DNA from: an uncultured Lachnospiraceae bacterium
Lineage (GTDB): Bacteria; Bacillota_A; Clostridia; Lachnospirales; Lachnospiraceae
DNA length: 17,647 nt
Assembly: GCA_947178085.1 (NCBI GenBank)
Contig: CAMWWS010000012.1
Span: 1 to 17,647 of the forward strand
Direction: 5' to 3'
Position numbers and translations under genes: made by a program. Positions 7,286-13,811 of this stretch are shown one piece after another. Numbering within the stretch: position 1 is the first letter of the stretch; every line of letters begins with the position of its first letter. The notes beneath the pieces are model-generated. The model was not told where the DNA came from. It saw nothing but the letters and a program-made list of their open reading frames with translations, and searched no databases.

Positions 7286-8635
7286 TTAAGTGCGCACCCT
7301 ACTTAACCGTCTTTCCATATCCTTACGCGCAAACATATACGCAGGAATCAGAAAGATATCCGCAAAAATCCATGCTAAGGGATTCGCAAACCCAACTGCG
7401 GAAAATCCCAGAGCAGGTACAACCACAAATCCCATCAGTCCACGTGCTATCATTTCAAAAAATCCGGCAAAAACAGCCAGCCTGCTATAGCCCATACCCT
7501 GAATCAGAAAACGCACGATGTTGACTAATGCAAGCGGAAAATAGAAGAAGCCGTTCATCATCAGATACCAGTGTGCATTGTTTAAGATTGCCGTTTCGCT
7601 GCTGTCAAGAAAGAGCAATAGCAGATTTTTGCCGAAAAATATTACAATTCCTAACGCGATTACAGAATAAGCAGCGCCCAGAATGACGCAGTCCTTCAAA
7701 CCCTTACCGATTCGCTCGAGCTTGCCCGCTCCGGCGTTTTGTCCGCCATAGGTCGCCATTGCAGAGCCCATATTATCAAAAGGACATACTAAGAACATAC
7801 TTAATTTGCTGCCGGCGGTGACTGTTGCAACCGCATCGGAACCAATGCCGTTGACGGCGCTCTGCAAAACGATACTGCCGATTGCCGTTATGGAATACTG
7901 CAGTCCCATTGGCAGACCCATATTGCATAGCTTGAATATATAATTCTTATCTTTTATCCAATCCTCTTTGCTAAGCTGCAATATTCGGAATTTTTTCTTC
8001 ATAAAAATGAGACAGCAAATTCCGGCAGCCGCCTGTGATATTACAGTCGCAATCGCCGCTCCGGAAACCCCAAGCTTAAATACCCTGATACAGAGTAAGT
8101 CCAGTACTATATTGAGCAGCGCAGCCATCGTAAGGAAAATAACAGGTGTCCTGCTGTCCCCGAGAGAACGGATGATTGCTGATGTCATATTGTAAAGATA
8201 AGTAATCGGTATCCCCATAAAAATAATCACTATGTAACTGTATGACTGGTCTATGATATCTTCCGGCGTCCTCATTAAGCTTAAGATAGGACGACAGAGC
8301 AGCACGACGGCAATCGTCATCACTATAGCAAAAATGATTGAGAGACGGACGCTGTTAGCTACATATTTGCGCAGGTTTTTCTCATTTCCGGCGCCGAATT
8401 CCTGTGCAATCGGAATGGCGAATCCGTTACATACGCCCATACAGAATCCGATGATCAGAAAATTGACCGAACCGGTCGCACCTACAGCGCCTAAAGCATT
8501 CACGCCAAGATACCGCCCGACTATAATCGCATCGACCATGCTGTAAAACTGTTGAAAAAGCGCCCCAAACAGAAGGGGAATCGCAAATTCCAGAATCAGC
8601 TTCATGGGGCTTCCTTTTGTCATGTCCTTTTCCAT
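7286..8635 (-). CDS. MATE family efflux transporter
   Basis: The 449-residue membrane protein has about twelve hydrophobic segments in two similar halves, as in MATE antiporters. The N-terminus KGSPMKLILEFAIPLLFGAL and VDAIIVGRYLGVNALGAVGA, with the matching second-half LPMGLQYSITAIGSIVLQSA and PFDNMGSAMATYGGQNAGAG, are typical of the clostridial MATE group. These proteins export cationic drugs, metabolites or lipid-linked compounds against Na+ or H+; the substrate cannot be read from sequence. An in-frame TGA lies just upstream, so the ATG at 8635 is the first possible ATG. The AAGGAG (minus-strand sense of 8650-8655) is 14 bases away, farther than usual, which suggests modest translation. 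It lies 63 bases behind the CDF gene and 16 bases ahead of the DUF4422 gene. Confidence 0.92.
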   Translation of the reverse strand: MEKDMTKGSPMKLILEFAIPLLFGALFQQFYSMVDAIIVGRYLGVNALGAVGATGSVNFLIIGFCMGVCNGFAIPIAQEFGAGNEKNLRKYVANSVRLSIIFAIVMTIAVVLLCRPILSLMRTPEDIIDQSYSYIVIIFMGIPITYLYNMTSAIIRSLGDSRTPVIFLTMAALLNIVLDLLCIRVFKLGVSGAAIATVISQAAAGICCLIFMKKKFRILQLSKEDWIKDKNYIFKLCNMGLPMGLQYSITAIGSIVLQSAVNGIGSDAVATVTAGSKLSMFLVCPFDNMGSAMATYGGQNAGAGKLERIGKGLKDCVILGAAYSVIALGIVIFFGKNLLLLFLDSSETAILNNAHWYLMMNGFFYFPLALVNIVRFLIQGMGYSRLAVFAGFFEMIARGLMGFVVVPALGFSAVGFANPLAWIFADIFLIPAYMFARKDMERRLSRVRT

Positions 8636-8698
8636 AATATTTCAATAGTCTCCTTATTAACCTATTCTTATGCCGTGTATATATTATAACTGATAACT

Positions 8699-9628
8699 TT
8701 AATTTTCCGTAGGATTGACATGAACCATACAATGCTTGCAGTTGGTAAAATTTTTTTCAATCACGTCATGCACCTGTTCTGCAATCATATGGGCATTTCC
8801 TAATGTTAATTCTCTGTCTAGTAATATTTCCAGATCGACATATATTTTATCTCCAAAAAGTCTTGTTTTTAAATCATCAATTCCGCGCACCCCTTGGACA
8901 TTCAGTGCTACTTCCCGTATTTTCTGTTCCGTCTCGCTGTCGCAGCTGTGGTCTACCATTTTATCAAGTCCGTCCTTAAATATATCGTAGGAAACTTTGA
9001 TGATACATAAACTGATAACGACTCCGGCAACCGCATCCATGATCGGGTAACCCAGTCTTGCAAACAAAATACCTGCAAAAGAGCCGATTGAAGAAAGCGC
9101 GTCGGAGCGATGATGCCATGCGTCCGCCATCAGCGCTCCGGAATTAATTTTTTTGGCTGTGGCTCTAGTATACCAGAACATCCACTCTTTTACCACAATA
9201 GAAATTACAGCGGCAGCAAGCGGAAGCAGACCGGGGATAGCCAGTTCGGAATAATTACCAGCGGCTATTTTTTTGACACCTGTCATACCTATACCGACTC
9301 CTACGATTGCAAGCAGCATGGCAAGAATAATGGCTGCGACGCACTCCATCCGTTCGTGACCGTAAGGGTGCTCATGGTCTGCTTTCTTTCCTGCCATCTT
9401 GACGCCTATGATTACTACAAAGGTACTGAATACGTCTGATGCGGAGTGAACGGCGTCCGAAATCATGGCATTTGATTTACCGATAATACCGCTCACCAGC
9501 TTAAGCAGAGAAAGCACCAGATTGACGACGATGCTTACTGCGGAGACTTTGTATGCAGGATTCTCCATTGTGTTTTTTTTATGTATATCTTTCTGAATCG
9601 GTTGCTTTATTGGCTCTCGTTCATCCAT
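8699..9628 (-). CDS. Cation diffusion facilitator (CDF) metal exporter, NiCo riboswitch controlled
   Basis: The 309-residue CDF transporter has six membrane helices and a C-terminal cytoplasmic metal-sensing domain. Metal-site motifs are visible: His61-x3-Asp65 in TM2 (DAVHSASD) and His172-x3-Asp176 in TM5 (DAWHHRSD), plus the His-rich loop HEHPYGHERME that follows TM2. The C-terminal domain ends NFTNCKHCMVHVNP. The start at 9628 (MDEREPIKQ) is chosen because GGGAGG precedes it by eight bases; the upstream ATG at 9691 lies inside the terminator of the leader. Such proteins exchange Zn, Co, Ni, Fe or Mn for protons. The leader carries what looks like a NiCo (czcD-type) riboswitch, which points to Co2+/Ni2+ export. 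MATE and DUF4422 genes follow on the same strand. Confidence 0.93.
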   Translation of the reverse strand: MDEREPIKQPIQKDIHKKNTMENPAYKVSAVSIVVNLVLSLLKLVSGIIGKSNAMISDAVHSASDVFSTFVVIIGVKMAGKKADHEHPYGHERMECVAAIILAMLLAIVGVGIGMTGVKKIAAGNYSELAIPGLLPLAAAVISIVVKEWMFWYTRATAKKINSGALMADAWHHRSDALSSIGSFAGILFARLGYPIMDAVAGVVISLCIIKVSYDIFKDGLDKMVDHSCDSETEQKIREVALNVQGVRGIDDLKTRLFGDKIYVDLEILLDRELTLGNAHMIAEQVHDVIEKNFTNCKHCMVHVNPTEN

Positions 9629-9671
9629 GTATGTATCCTCCCATAAACTACGGATAAACTCTATTAACACT

Positions 9672-9718
9672 AAAAAACACCTGTAGAGCAATAGTAGTAA
9701 CTACTGTCCCACAGATGT
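9672..9718 (-). terminator. Riboswitch-controlled intrinsic terminator
   Basis: In the minus-strand RNA, ACATCTGT (9711-9718) pairs with ACAGGTGT (9677-9684, one G-U pair) and is followed by U residues (9672-9676). The enclosed segment can add a small AGUAG/CUACU stem. The 5' arm reuses the 3' arm of aptamer stem P4, and the enclosed segment holds the GGGACAGU strand of stem P1, so aptamer and terminator cannot form together. Confidence 0.8.
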
Positions 9719-9785
9719 CCATAATCTGCTGTTACAAAGCGTAACCCGGCTTAGCAGAAACTTAAAATTCTGCCGCCTGCTCAGT
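9703..9785 (-). promoter_or_regulatory. NiCo (czcD-type) riboswitch aptamer
   Basis: The leader of the CDF gene folds as a four-way junction. P1: ACUG (9782-9785) with CAGU (9703-9706). P2: GCAGAA (9768-9773) with UUCUGC (9754-9759). P3: GUUAC (9741-9745) with GUAAC (9731-9735). P4: CAGAU (9724-9728) with AUCUG (9712-9716). The single-stranded joins CUGAGCAGGC, AAGCCGGG, ACAGCAG and GGGACAGU resemble the conserved core of the NiCo riboswitch class, which is known upstream of CDF genes in Clostridia and acts as an ON switch when Ni2+ or Co2+ binds. Identification rests on my memory of the consensus and on the gene context; a covariance-model search would settle it. Confidence 0.82.
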
Positions 9786-9851
9786 TTGTACTGTATATAT
9801 GCTGCCTTCAGGCAGTTAGCAGTGCAAAGAGTTTAAAATTGATGTTTATTT

Positions 9852-9880
9852 AGTATATGATACTTTTTGGTTTATGTCAA
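9852..9880 (-). promoter_or_regulatory. Sigma-A promoter of the riboswitch-CDF transcript
   Basis: On the minus strand: consensus TTGACA (9875-9880), a 17-bp spacer and TATACT (9852-9857). This is the strongest promoter in the window. Transcription would start near 9845, giving a leader of about 217 bases. Before the aptamer the leader also holds a small CUGCC-UGAA-GGCAG hairpin (9802-9815). Confidence 0.8.
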
Positions 9881-9888
9881 ACTATTTA

Positions 9889-9917
9889 TTGAGCAAATTA
9901 CAAATATATGGTAAAAT
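9889..9917 (+). promoter_or_regulatory. Sigma-A promoter of the pyrophosphorylase-galE operon
   Basis: TTGAGC (9889-9894), a 17-bp spacer and TAAAAT (9912-9917), with the start site near 9924. Its -35 box lies only about 9 bp from the -35 box of the divergent CDF promoter, so the two polymerases could compete. Confidence 0.65.
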
Positions 9918-9952
9918 AAGCGCAAGTGTGGTACACAGGGGGTATATAAGTG

Positions 9953-11179
9953 ATGAATTATAATGAAGCGTATGCAAAACTGGAAAAATACGGTCAGCTT
10001 CATGTCCTGAAATATTATGACGAGCTGACTCCTGAAGAACAAAAAGAACTGCTGCAGCAGATAGATGATACGGATATGGAAGTGCTGGCGTTATGCTCTC
10101 ATAGAAATGAGCCGGACGAAAGAGGGAAAATAACGCCTCTTGCAGTTATGCAGCTTCCTGAGATTGAAGCAAACAAGGAAGAATTTACGTCTGCCGGTAT
10201 AGATGCAATCAAAGCCGGAAAAGTTGGAGCAGTCCTTCTGGCGGGCGGTATGGGTACGCGGCTTGGCTCCGATGCACCCAAAGGAGTATACAATATAGGT
10301 ATTACAAAAGAAGTGTATATTTTTGAGCGTCTGATTGAAAATCTGCTTGATGTGGTTCATTTGACGGATACATGGATTCACTTATTTATCATGACAAGCG
10401 ATAAGAACCATGAAACGACAACAAGTTTTTTTGAAGAGAAAAAATACTTTGGTTATAATAAGGAGTACATCACATTTTTTATGCAGGATATGGCGCCTGC
10501 GTCGGATTATGATGGAAAAGTCTATATGGAAACGAAGAGTAAGATGTCCACATCTCCTAACGGTAACGGAGGGTGGTTCTTATCCATGATGAAATGCGGC
10601 GTAGTCGATAAGATTCGTAAAGAAGGGATTGAATGGCTGAACGTCTTTGCGGTGGATAACGTGCTGCAGAGAATTGCAGACCCGTGTTTCGTGGGTGCGA
10701 CGATACAGAAGAATTGTGCTGTTGGAGCAAAAGTTGTGCGTAAGAATGCGCCGGATGAGAAAATCGGCGTGATGTGTCTGGAAGACGGCAGACCGTCAAT
10801 CGTTGAATACTATGAACTGACTGAAGAGCTTATGAATACTAAAGATGAAAACGGTGAACCGGCATATAATTTCGGCGTTATTCTGAATTATCTGTTCCGT
10901 GAAAGAGATTTGGAGGAAATAGTGGCGAAGAAACTGCCTCTGCATGTAGTGGAAAAAAAGATTCCGTATATTAATGAAAAAGGTGAAACGGTGAAACCGG
11001 AAGAACCAAACGGATGCAAGTTTGAGCAGCTCGTACTGGATATGGTATATCAGCTGGATTCATGCCTGCCCTATGAGGTAGTAAGAAATTACGAGTTTGC
11101 TCCTATAAAAAATAAAACAGGGGTGGATTCCGTAGAAAGCGCAAGGGCGCTGTGCGAAGAGAATGGAATAGAACTGTAA
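9953..11179 (+). CDS. UAP/UDPGP-family nucleotide-sugar pyrophosphorylase (UDP-GlcNAc or UDP-glucose type)
   Basis: The 408-residue cytoplasmic enzyme joins UTP and a sugar-1-phosphate to give UDP-sugar plus diphosphate. It has the nucleotide-binding signature LLAGGMGTRLG (95-105) with PKG behind it, the MTSD segment (147-150), PNGNGG (202-207), VDN (234-236), KKIPYI (335-340) and APIKN (383-387). Side by side with human UAP1 from memory, the order and wording of these blocks (FFEEKKYFG, GKVYMETK, VDN, ADP.F.G, GAKVV, PNG.K.E) agree closely, so it is of the eukaryote-like UAP type rather than the bacterial GalU or GlmU type. Databases often call such bacterial proteins UTP-glucose-1-phosphate uridylyltransferase. 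AGGGGG at 9937-9942 serves either the ATG at 9953 or a GTG at 9950. galE follows 41 bases later without a terminator. Confidence 0.88.
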   Translation: MNYNEAYAKLEKYGQLHVLKYYDELTPEEQKELLQQIDDTDMEVLALCSHRNEPDERGKITPLAVMQLPEIEANKEEFTSAGIDAIKAGKVGAVLLAGGMGTRLGSDAPKGVYNIGITKEVYIFERLIENLLDVVHLTDTWIHLFIMTSDKNHETTTSFFEEKKYFGYNKEYITFFMQDMAPASDYDGKVYMETKSKMSTSPNGNGGWFLSMMKCGVVDKIRKEGIEWLNVFAVDNVLQRIADPCFVGATIQKNCAVGAKVVRKNAPDEKIGVMCLEDGRPSIVEYYELTEELMNTKDENGEPAYNFGVILNYLFRERDLEEIVAKKLPLHVVEKKIPYINEKGETVKPEEPNGCKFEQLVLDMVYQLDSCLPYEVVRNYEFAPIKNKTGVDSVESARALCEENGIEL

Positions 11180-11220
11180 TATTTTACAATGATTAAATAA
11201 AATAAATTAGGAGGCGCTTT

Positions 11221-12237
11221 ATGGCAATTTTAGTAACAGGCGGAGCGGGATATATTGGCTCCCATACGGTGGTGGAACTGCAGAATGCAGGATATGATGT
11301 TGTAGTAGTTGATAACTTAGTTAATTCCAGTGAAAAATCTTTGCAGAGAGTAGAGAAAATCACAGGTAAAGCGGTAAAATTCTATCGTGCAGATATTTTG
11401 GACAGGGCTGCGCTGGAAGAAGTATTTAACAAAGAGCAGATTGATTCCTGTATACATTTTGCCGGACTTAAGGCAGTGGGCGAGTCTGTAGCTAAACCGT
11501 GGGAATATTATGAGAACAATATTGCGGGAACTCTGACGCTGGTGGATGTGATGAGAAAGCACAATGTAAAGAATATAATTTTCTCATCATCGGCTACCGT
11601 ATACGGTGACCCTGCTGTTATCCCGATAACCGAGGAGTGTCCGAAAGGTCAATGTACGAATCCGTATGGCTGGACCAAATCCATGCTGGAGCAGATTCTT
11701 TCCGATATGCAGAAGGCTGACCCGGAGTGGAATGTTATCCTTCTTAGATATTTCAATCCAATAGGAGCGCATAAGAGCGGAACCATAGGCGAGAATCCGA
11801 ACGGTATCCCTAACAATCTCATGCCATATATTACACAGGTGGCAGTTGGAAAATTAAAAGAGCTTGGCGTATTCGGCAACGATTATGACACGCCTGACGG
11901 AACGGGAGTGCGTGATTACATCCACGTTGTAGATTTGGCAGTCGGTCATGTGAAGGCGTTAAAGAAGATAGAGGAAAAAGCGGGATTGTGCATTTATAAT
12001 CTTGGTACCGGTACGGGTTACAGCGTACTCGATATTGTCAAGAATTTTGAAGAAGCAACCGGCGTGAAGATACCTTATGTAATTAAAGACAGACGTCCGG
12101 GAGATATCGCAACCTGTTATTCCAATGCGGAGAAAGCAAAAAAAGAGCTTGGCTGGGAAGCACAGTATGGAATAAAGGATATGTGCGCCGATTCATGGAG
12201 ATGGCAGAGCAATAATCCGAACGGATATGATGATTGA
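11221..12237 (+). CDS. galE: UDP-glucose 4-epimerase (also likely UDP-GlcNAc 4-epimerase)
   Basis: The 338-residue short-chain dehydrogenase-type epimerase interconverts UDP-glucose and UDP-galactose using bound NAD. The NAD-binding GGAGYIG (7-13), SSSATVYG (122-129) and the catalytic triad Ser124, Tyr149, Lys153 (YGWTK) fall at the same residue numbers as in E. coli GalE, and the length matches. In the segment [10 protein letters not shown] (291-300), Cys299 takes the place of E. coli Tyr299. A small residue here (Cys307 in human GALE) allows UDP-GlcNAc/UDP-GalNAc as well, so dual specificity is likely. AGGAGG precedes the ATG. It lies in an operon behind the pyrophosphorylase, which would supply its substrate. 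Confidence 0.96.
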   Translation: MAILVTGGAGYIGSHTVVELQNAGYDVVVVDNLVNSSEKSLQRVEKITGKAVKFYRADILDRAALEEVFNKEQIDSCIHFAGLKAVGESVAKPWEYYENNIAGTLTLVDVMRKHNVKNIIFSSSATVYGDPAVIPITEECPKGQCTNPYGWTKSMLEQILSDMQKADPEWNVILLRYFNPIGAHKSGTIGENPNGIPNNLMPYITQVAVGKLKELGVFGNDYDTPDGTGVRDYIHVVDLAVGHVKALKKIEEKAGLCIYNLGTGTGYSVLDIVKNFEEATGVKIPYVIKDRRPGDIATCYSNAEKAKKELGWEAQYGIKDMCADSWRWQSNNPNGYDD

Positions 12238-12274
12238 GGAAAATGCGCGAGCACAGTAAAGACAATCCAATAAA

Positions 12275-12318
12275 AATTACGAAGTAATTCTTACAGCGCA
12301 AGCCGCCAGGCTTGCGCT
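12275..12318. terminator. Double-hairpin, probably bidirectional terminator between galE and trhA
   Basis: Two perfect stems lie between the convergent genes. AATTAC-GAA-GTAATT (12275-12289) is followed on the minus strand by a U-run, which suits the end of the trhA transcript. A GC-rich 10-bp stem, AGCGCAAGCC (12295-12304) with GGCTTGCGCT (12309-12318) and loop GCCA, would stop galE transcription although its U-tract is poor. The last stem base is part of the trhA stop codon. Confidence 0.7.
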
Positions 12319-12968
12319 TATGCTACATATAAATACATGAAGATAAAGTGACAGATACTTCCTCCCATGACGAATAAATGAAAAATCTCATGTGAGCCGA
12401 AGTTTTTATGCAGGGTATTAAAGAGGGGCAGTTTAAGTGCATAAATTATTCCGCCTACAGTATATATGATACCGCCTGCAAGAAGCCAAAGGAAAGCGCT
12501 GCGCGGAAGTATATTCCATAATGGTCTGAAGACGCCGAGGCAGACCCAGCCCATGGAAATGTATATAACGGAAGAAAACCATTTCGGACATGTAATCCAC
12601 AGAGCTTTAACTAACATGCCAATTATGGCGATAGCCCAGACTACTGCTAACAGTGTATAACCAATCTTATCGTTAAAAACAATCAGACAGACCGGTGTAT
12701 AGGAGCCCGCGATAAGCACGAAGATCATCATATGGTCGATTTTGCGGAAAACTCTTAAAAGTCGGTCTTTAACCGTAATGCTGTGATAGAGTGTGCTGGC
12801 GCCATATAATGCAATCATGCTCATCATAAAGATTACCATTGCCTTAAAGGCTGTAGAATCAGCTGTGGCTGCTGTTTTTACCAGAAGCGGAGTAGATGCA
12901 AATATAGCCAGCATCATAGCGATAAAATGAGTGATGGCGCTTCCGGGTTCACGAATTGTTATTTGCAT
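12318..12968 (-). CDS. trhA: Hemolysin III / TrhA (PAQR family) membrane protein
   Basis: The 216-residue protein has seven hydrophobic helices and the PAQR/CREST metal-site residues: Ser58-x3-His62 (GASTLYHS), Asp78 (KIDH) and His193-x3-His197 (GSHEIFH). These are typical of the YqfA/TrhA branch, linked by published work to membrane energetics or fluidity; the old name hemolysin III does not prove haemolysis. Length is normal for the family. The ribosome binding site is unusual: AAAGGA is 13 bases from the ATG and an inverted repeat ATTGGT-GA-ACCAAT lies between them, so the GGTGA six bases before the ATG is the more likely anti-SD contact. It is transcribed toward galE and separated from the small gene behind it by about 214 bases with its own promoter. 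Confidence 0.9.
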   Translation of the reverse strand: MQITIREPGSAITHFIAMMLAIFASTPLLVKTAATADSTAFKAMVIFMMSMIALYGASTLYHSITVKDRLLRVFRKIDHMMIFVLIAGSYTPVCLIVFNDKIGYTLLAVVWAIAIIGMLVKALWITCPKWFSSVIYISMGWVCLGVFRPLWNILPRSAFLWLLAGGIIYTVGGIIYALKLPLFNTLHKNFGSHEIFHLFVMGGSICHFIFMYLYVA

Positions 12969-13062
12969 ATTGGTTCACCAATCCTTTCTAAGTCAATTAT
13001 TAATAGTAGTGTTATGCTATAACATGTGATGTAGTTTTTAATACTACGTGTAATGCAATATA

Positions 13063-13091
13063 ATACTACTTCATATAATGCGCAAAGTCAA
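13063..13091 (-). promoter_or_regulatory. Probable promoter of trhA with hairpin-bearing leader
   Basis: On the minus strand: TTGACT (13086-13091), a 17-bp spacer and TAGTAT (13063-13068). The ~90-base leader that follows holds two small hairpins, GTAGT/ACTAC (13031-13047) and TGTTAT-AGC-ATAACA (13010-13024). The remainder of 12969-13182 is AT-rich and shows no gene. Confidence 0.5.
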
Positions 13092-13182
13092 TAGAGAATA
13101 TACAAATATTTTCCTAAATTTTTATGAATTTCTTGAAGTATAAGCGGAGATGGGGAGATGGCAGATTGCACAAGCCAAGATT

Positions 13183-13449
13183 TCAGTCTTCCTCAATCAC
13201 CTGTATCTCCAGATAATCAAACCCGATACTCTCGATAAAATTATCTTGACTAAACCTTGTCTTATTATGTTTTTGGAAATCCTGAATATTGGCATCCAGC
13301 CAGATTGGCTTGCCCAAATCGAATTGATAGCAGACTTTTTCTAAAGCATTAAAAATCTTATGCGTTCTTGTGTCATTACTTTCATCGCATATAACCGTAT
13401 CCTTTAGCATATGATTATTGTGAAATTCTTTAGCCCATAAACGAAACAT
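13183..13449 (-). CDS. Conserved small protein of unknown function (88 aa)
   Basis: The 88-residue soluble protein starts at MFRLWAKEFHNNHMLKDTVI, placed by AAAGGAG seven to eight bases before the ATG; the in-frame ATG at 13473 lies upstream of this site. It is charged, with no signal peptide, membrane segment or Cys motif. The phrases DTRTHKIFNALEKVCYQFDL, KPIWLDANI, TRFSQDNFIESI and the acidic end FDYLEIQVIEED look familiar from uncharacterised small proteins in clostridial genomes, but I cannot name a family. A promoter with a 17-bp spacer precedes it, which supports a real gene. No terminator is evident after the stop, so weak read-through into trhA is possible. Confidence 0.8.
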   Translation of the reverse strand: MFRLWAKEFHNNHMLKDTVICDESNDTRTHKIFNALEKVCYQFDLGKPIWLDANIQDFQKHNKTRFSQDNFIESIGFDYLEIQVIEED

Positions 13450-13490
13450 AACAATACTCCTTTTATAACACATCGCAGTTATCTATGAAC

Positions 13491-13519
13491 ACTATACAAA
13501 GCATTCTCCCAAATGTAAA
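13491..13519 (-). promoter_or_regulatory. Promoter of the 88-residue protein gene
   Basis: On the minus strand: TTTACA (13514-13519), a 17-bp spacer and TATAGT (13491-13496), with the start site near 13484, about 35 bases before the ATG. Confidence 0.6.
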
Positions 13520-13601
13520 TACTATTTTTATCTTTTGTTGGTAAAATATACAATAAAAGTAAAAATTATGTAAAATTTTTGTGAAATATACACATTTTAA
13601 A

Positions 13602-13630
13602 TTGAACACAAACCGCGATTATGGTATACT
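13602..13630 (+). promoter_or_regulatory. Sigma-A promoter of relQ with AT-rich upstream element
   Basis: TTGAAC (13602-13607), a 17-bp spacer and TATACT (13625-13630). Upstream (13541-13600) the DNA is almost pure A/T with GTAAAA-like blocks at 13559, 13570 and 13581, exactly 11 bp apart. That looks like an UP element or bent DNA. The start site near 13637 is at the foot of a long hairpin. Confidence 0.7.
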
Positions 13631-13634
13631 ATAT

Positions 13635-13767
13635 AATAATCACAAAGAAAAACAAGCGACGCGAAGCGGCATTTGTTTTTCTGTGATTATTAACGAGCAA
13701 ACGCCCGATGAAATCGGGCAAAAGAGCGCGTAGCGCGTGTTTGCGAGTCTACCCCGAGTCCGAGACT
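13635..13767 (+). ncRNA. Structured 5' leader of relQ: long hairpin plus three-way junction
   Basis: A long hairpin pairs 13635-13643 with 13683-13691 (9 bp) and, after a two-base bulge, 13646-13655 with 13673-13682 (10 bp), with a CGC-GAA-GCG mini-stem in its loop. Six bases later comes a compact three-way junction. Its outer stem is GCAAAC (13697-13702) with GTTTGC (13739-13744); hairpin A is GCCCGAT-GAA-ATCGGGC (13703-13719); the linker is AAAAGA; hairpin B is GCGCG-TAG-CGCGT (13726-13738). A weaker AGTCT/AGACT stem (13746-13767) follows. It matches no RNA class I know. It may be a cis-regulatory leader of relQ or a dispersed palindromic repeat that landed there. Confidence 0.6.
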
Positions 13768-13811
13768 GAGTATGTATGTTTTAACGTTTATTGTTATTTG
13801 GAGGAAGTTCA

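Noticed and set aside
7045..7524. 159-residue plus-strand open frame across the DUF4422/MATE junction
   Set aside because: Antisense to two well-supported genes, with no ribosome binding site or recognisable motif.
8670..8700. Minus-strand TATAAT that could be a separate promoter for the MATE gene
   Set aside because: No acceptable -35 box lies 16-18 bp upstream and there is no extended -10; not strong enough to call.
9629..9691. Upstream in-frame ATG giving the CDF protein 21 extra residues
   Set aside because: This start lies inside the riboswitch terminator and has no ribosome binding site; GGGAGG places the start at 9628.
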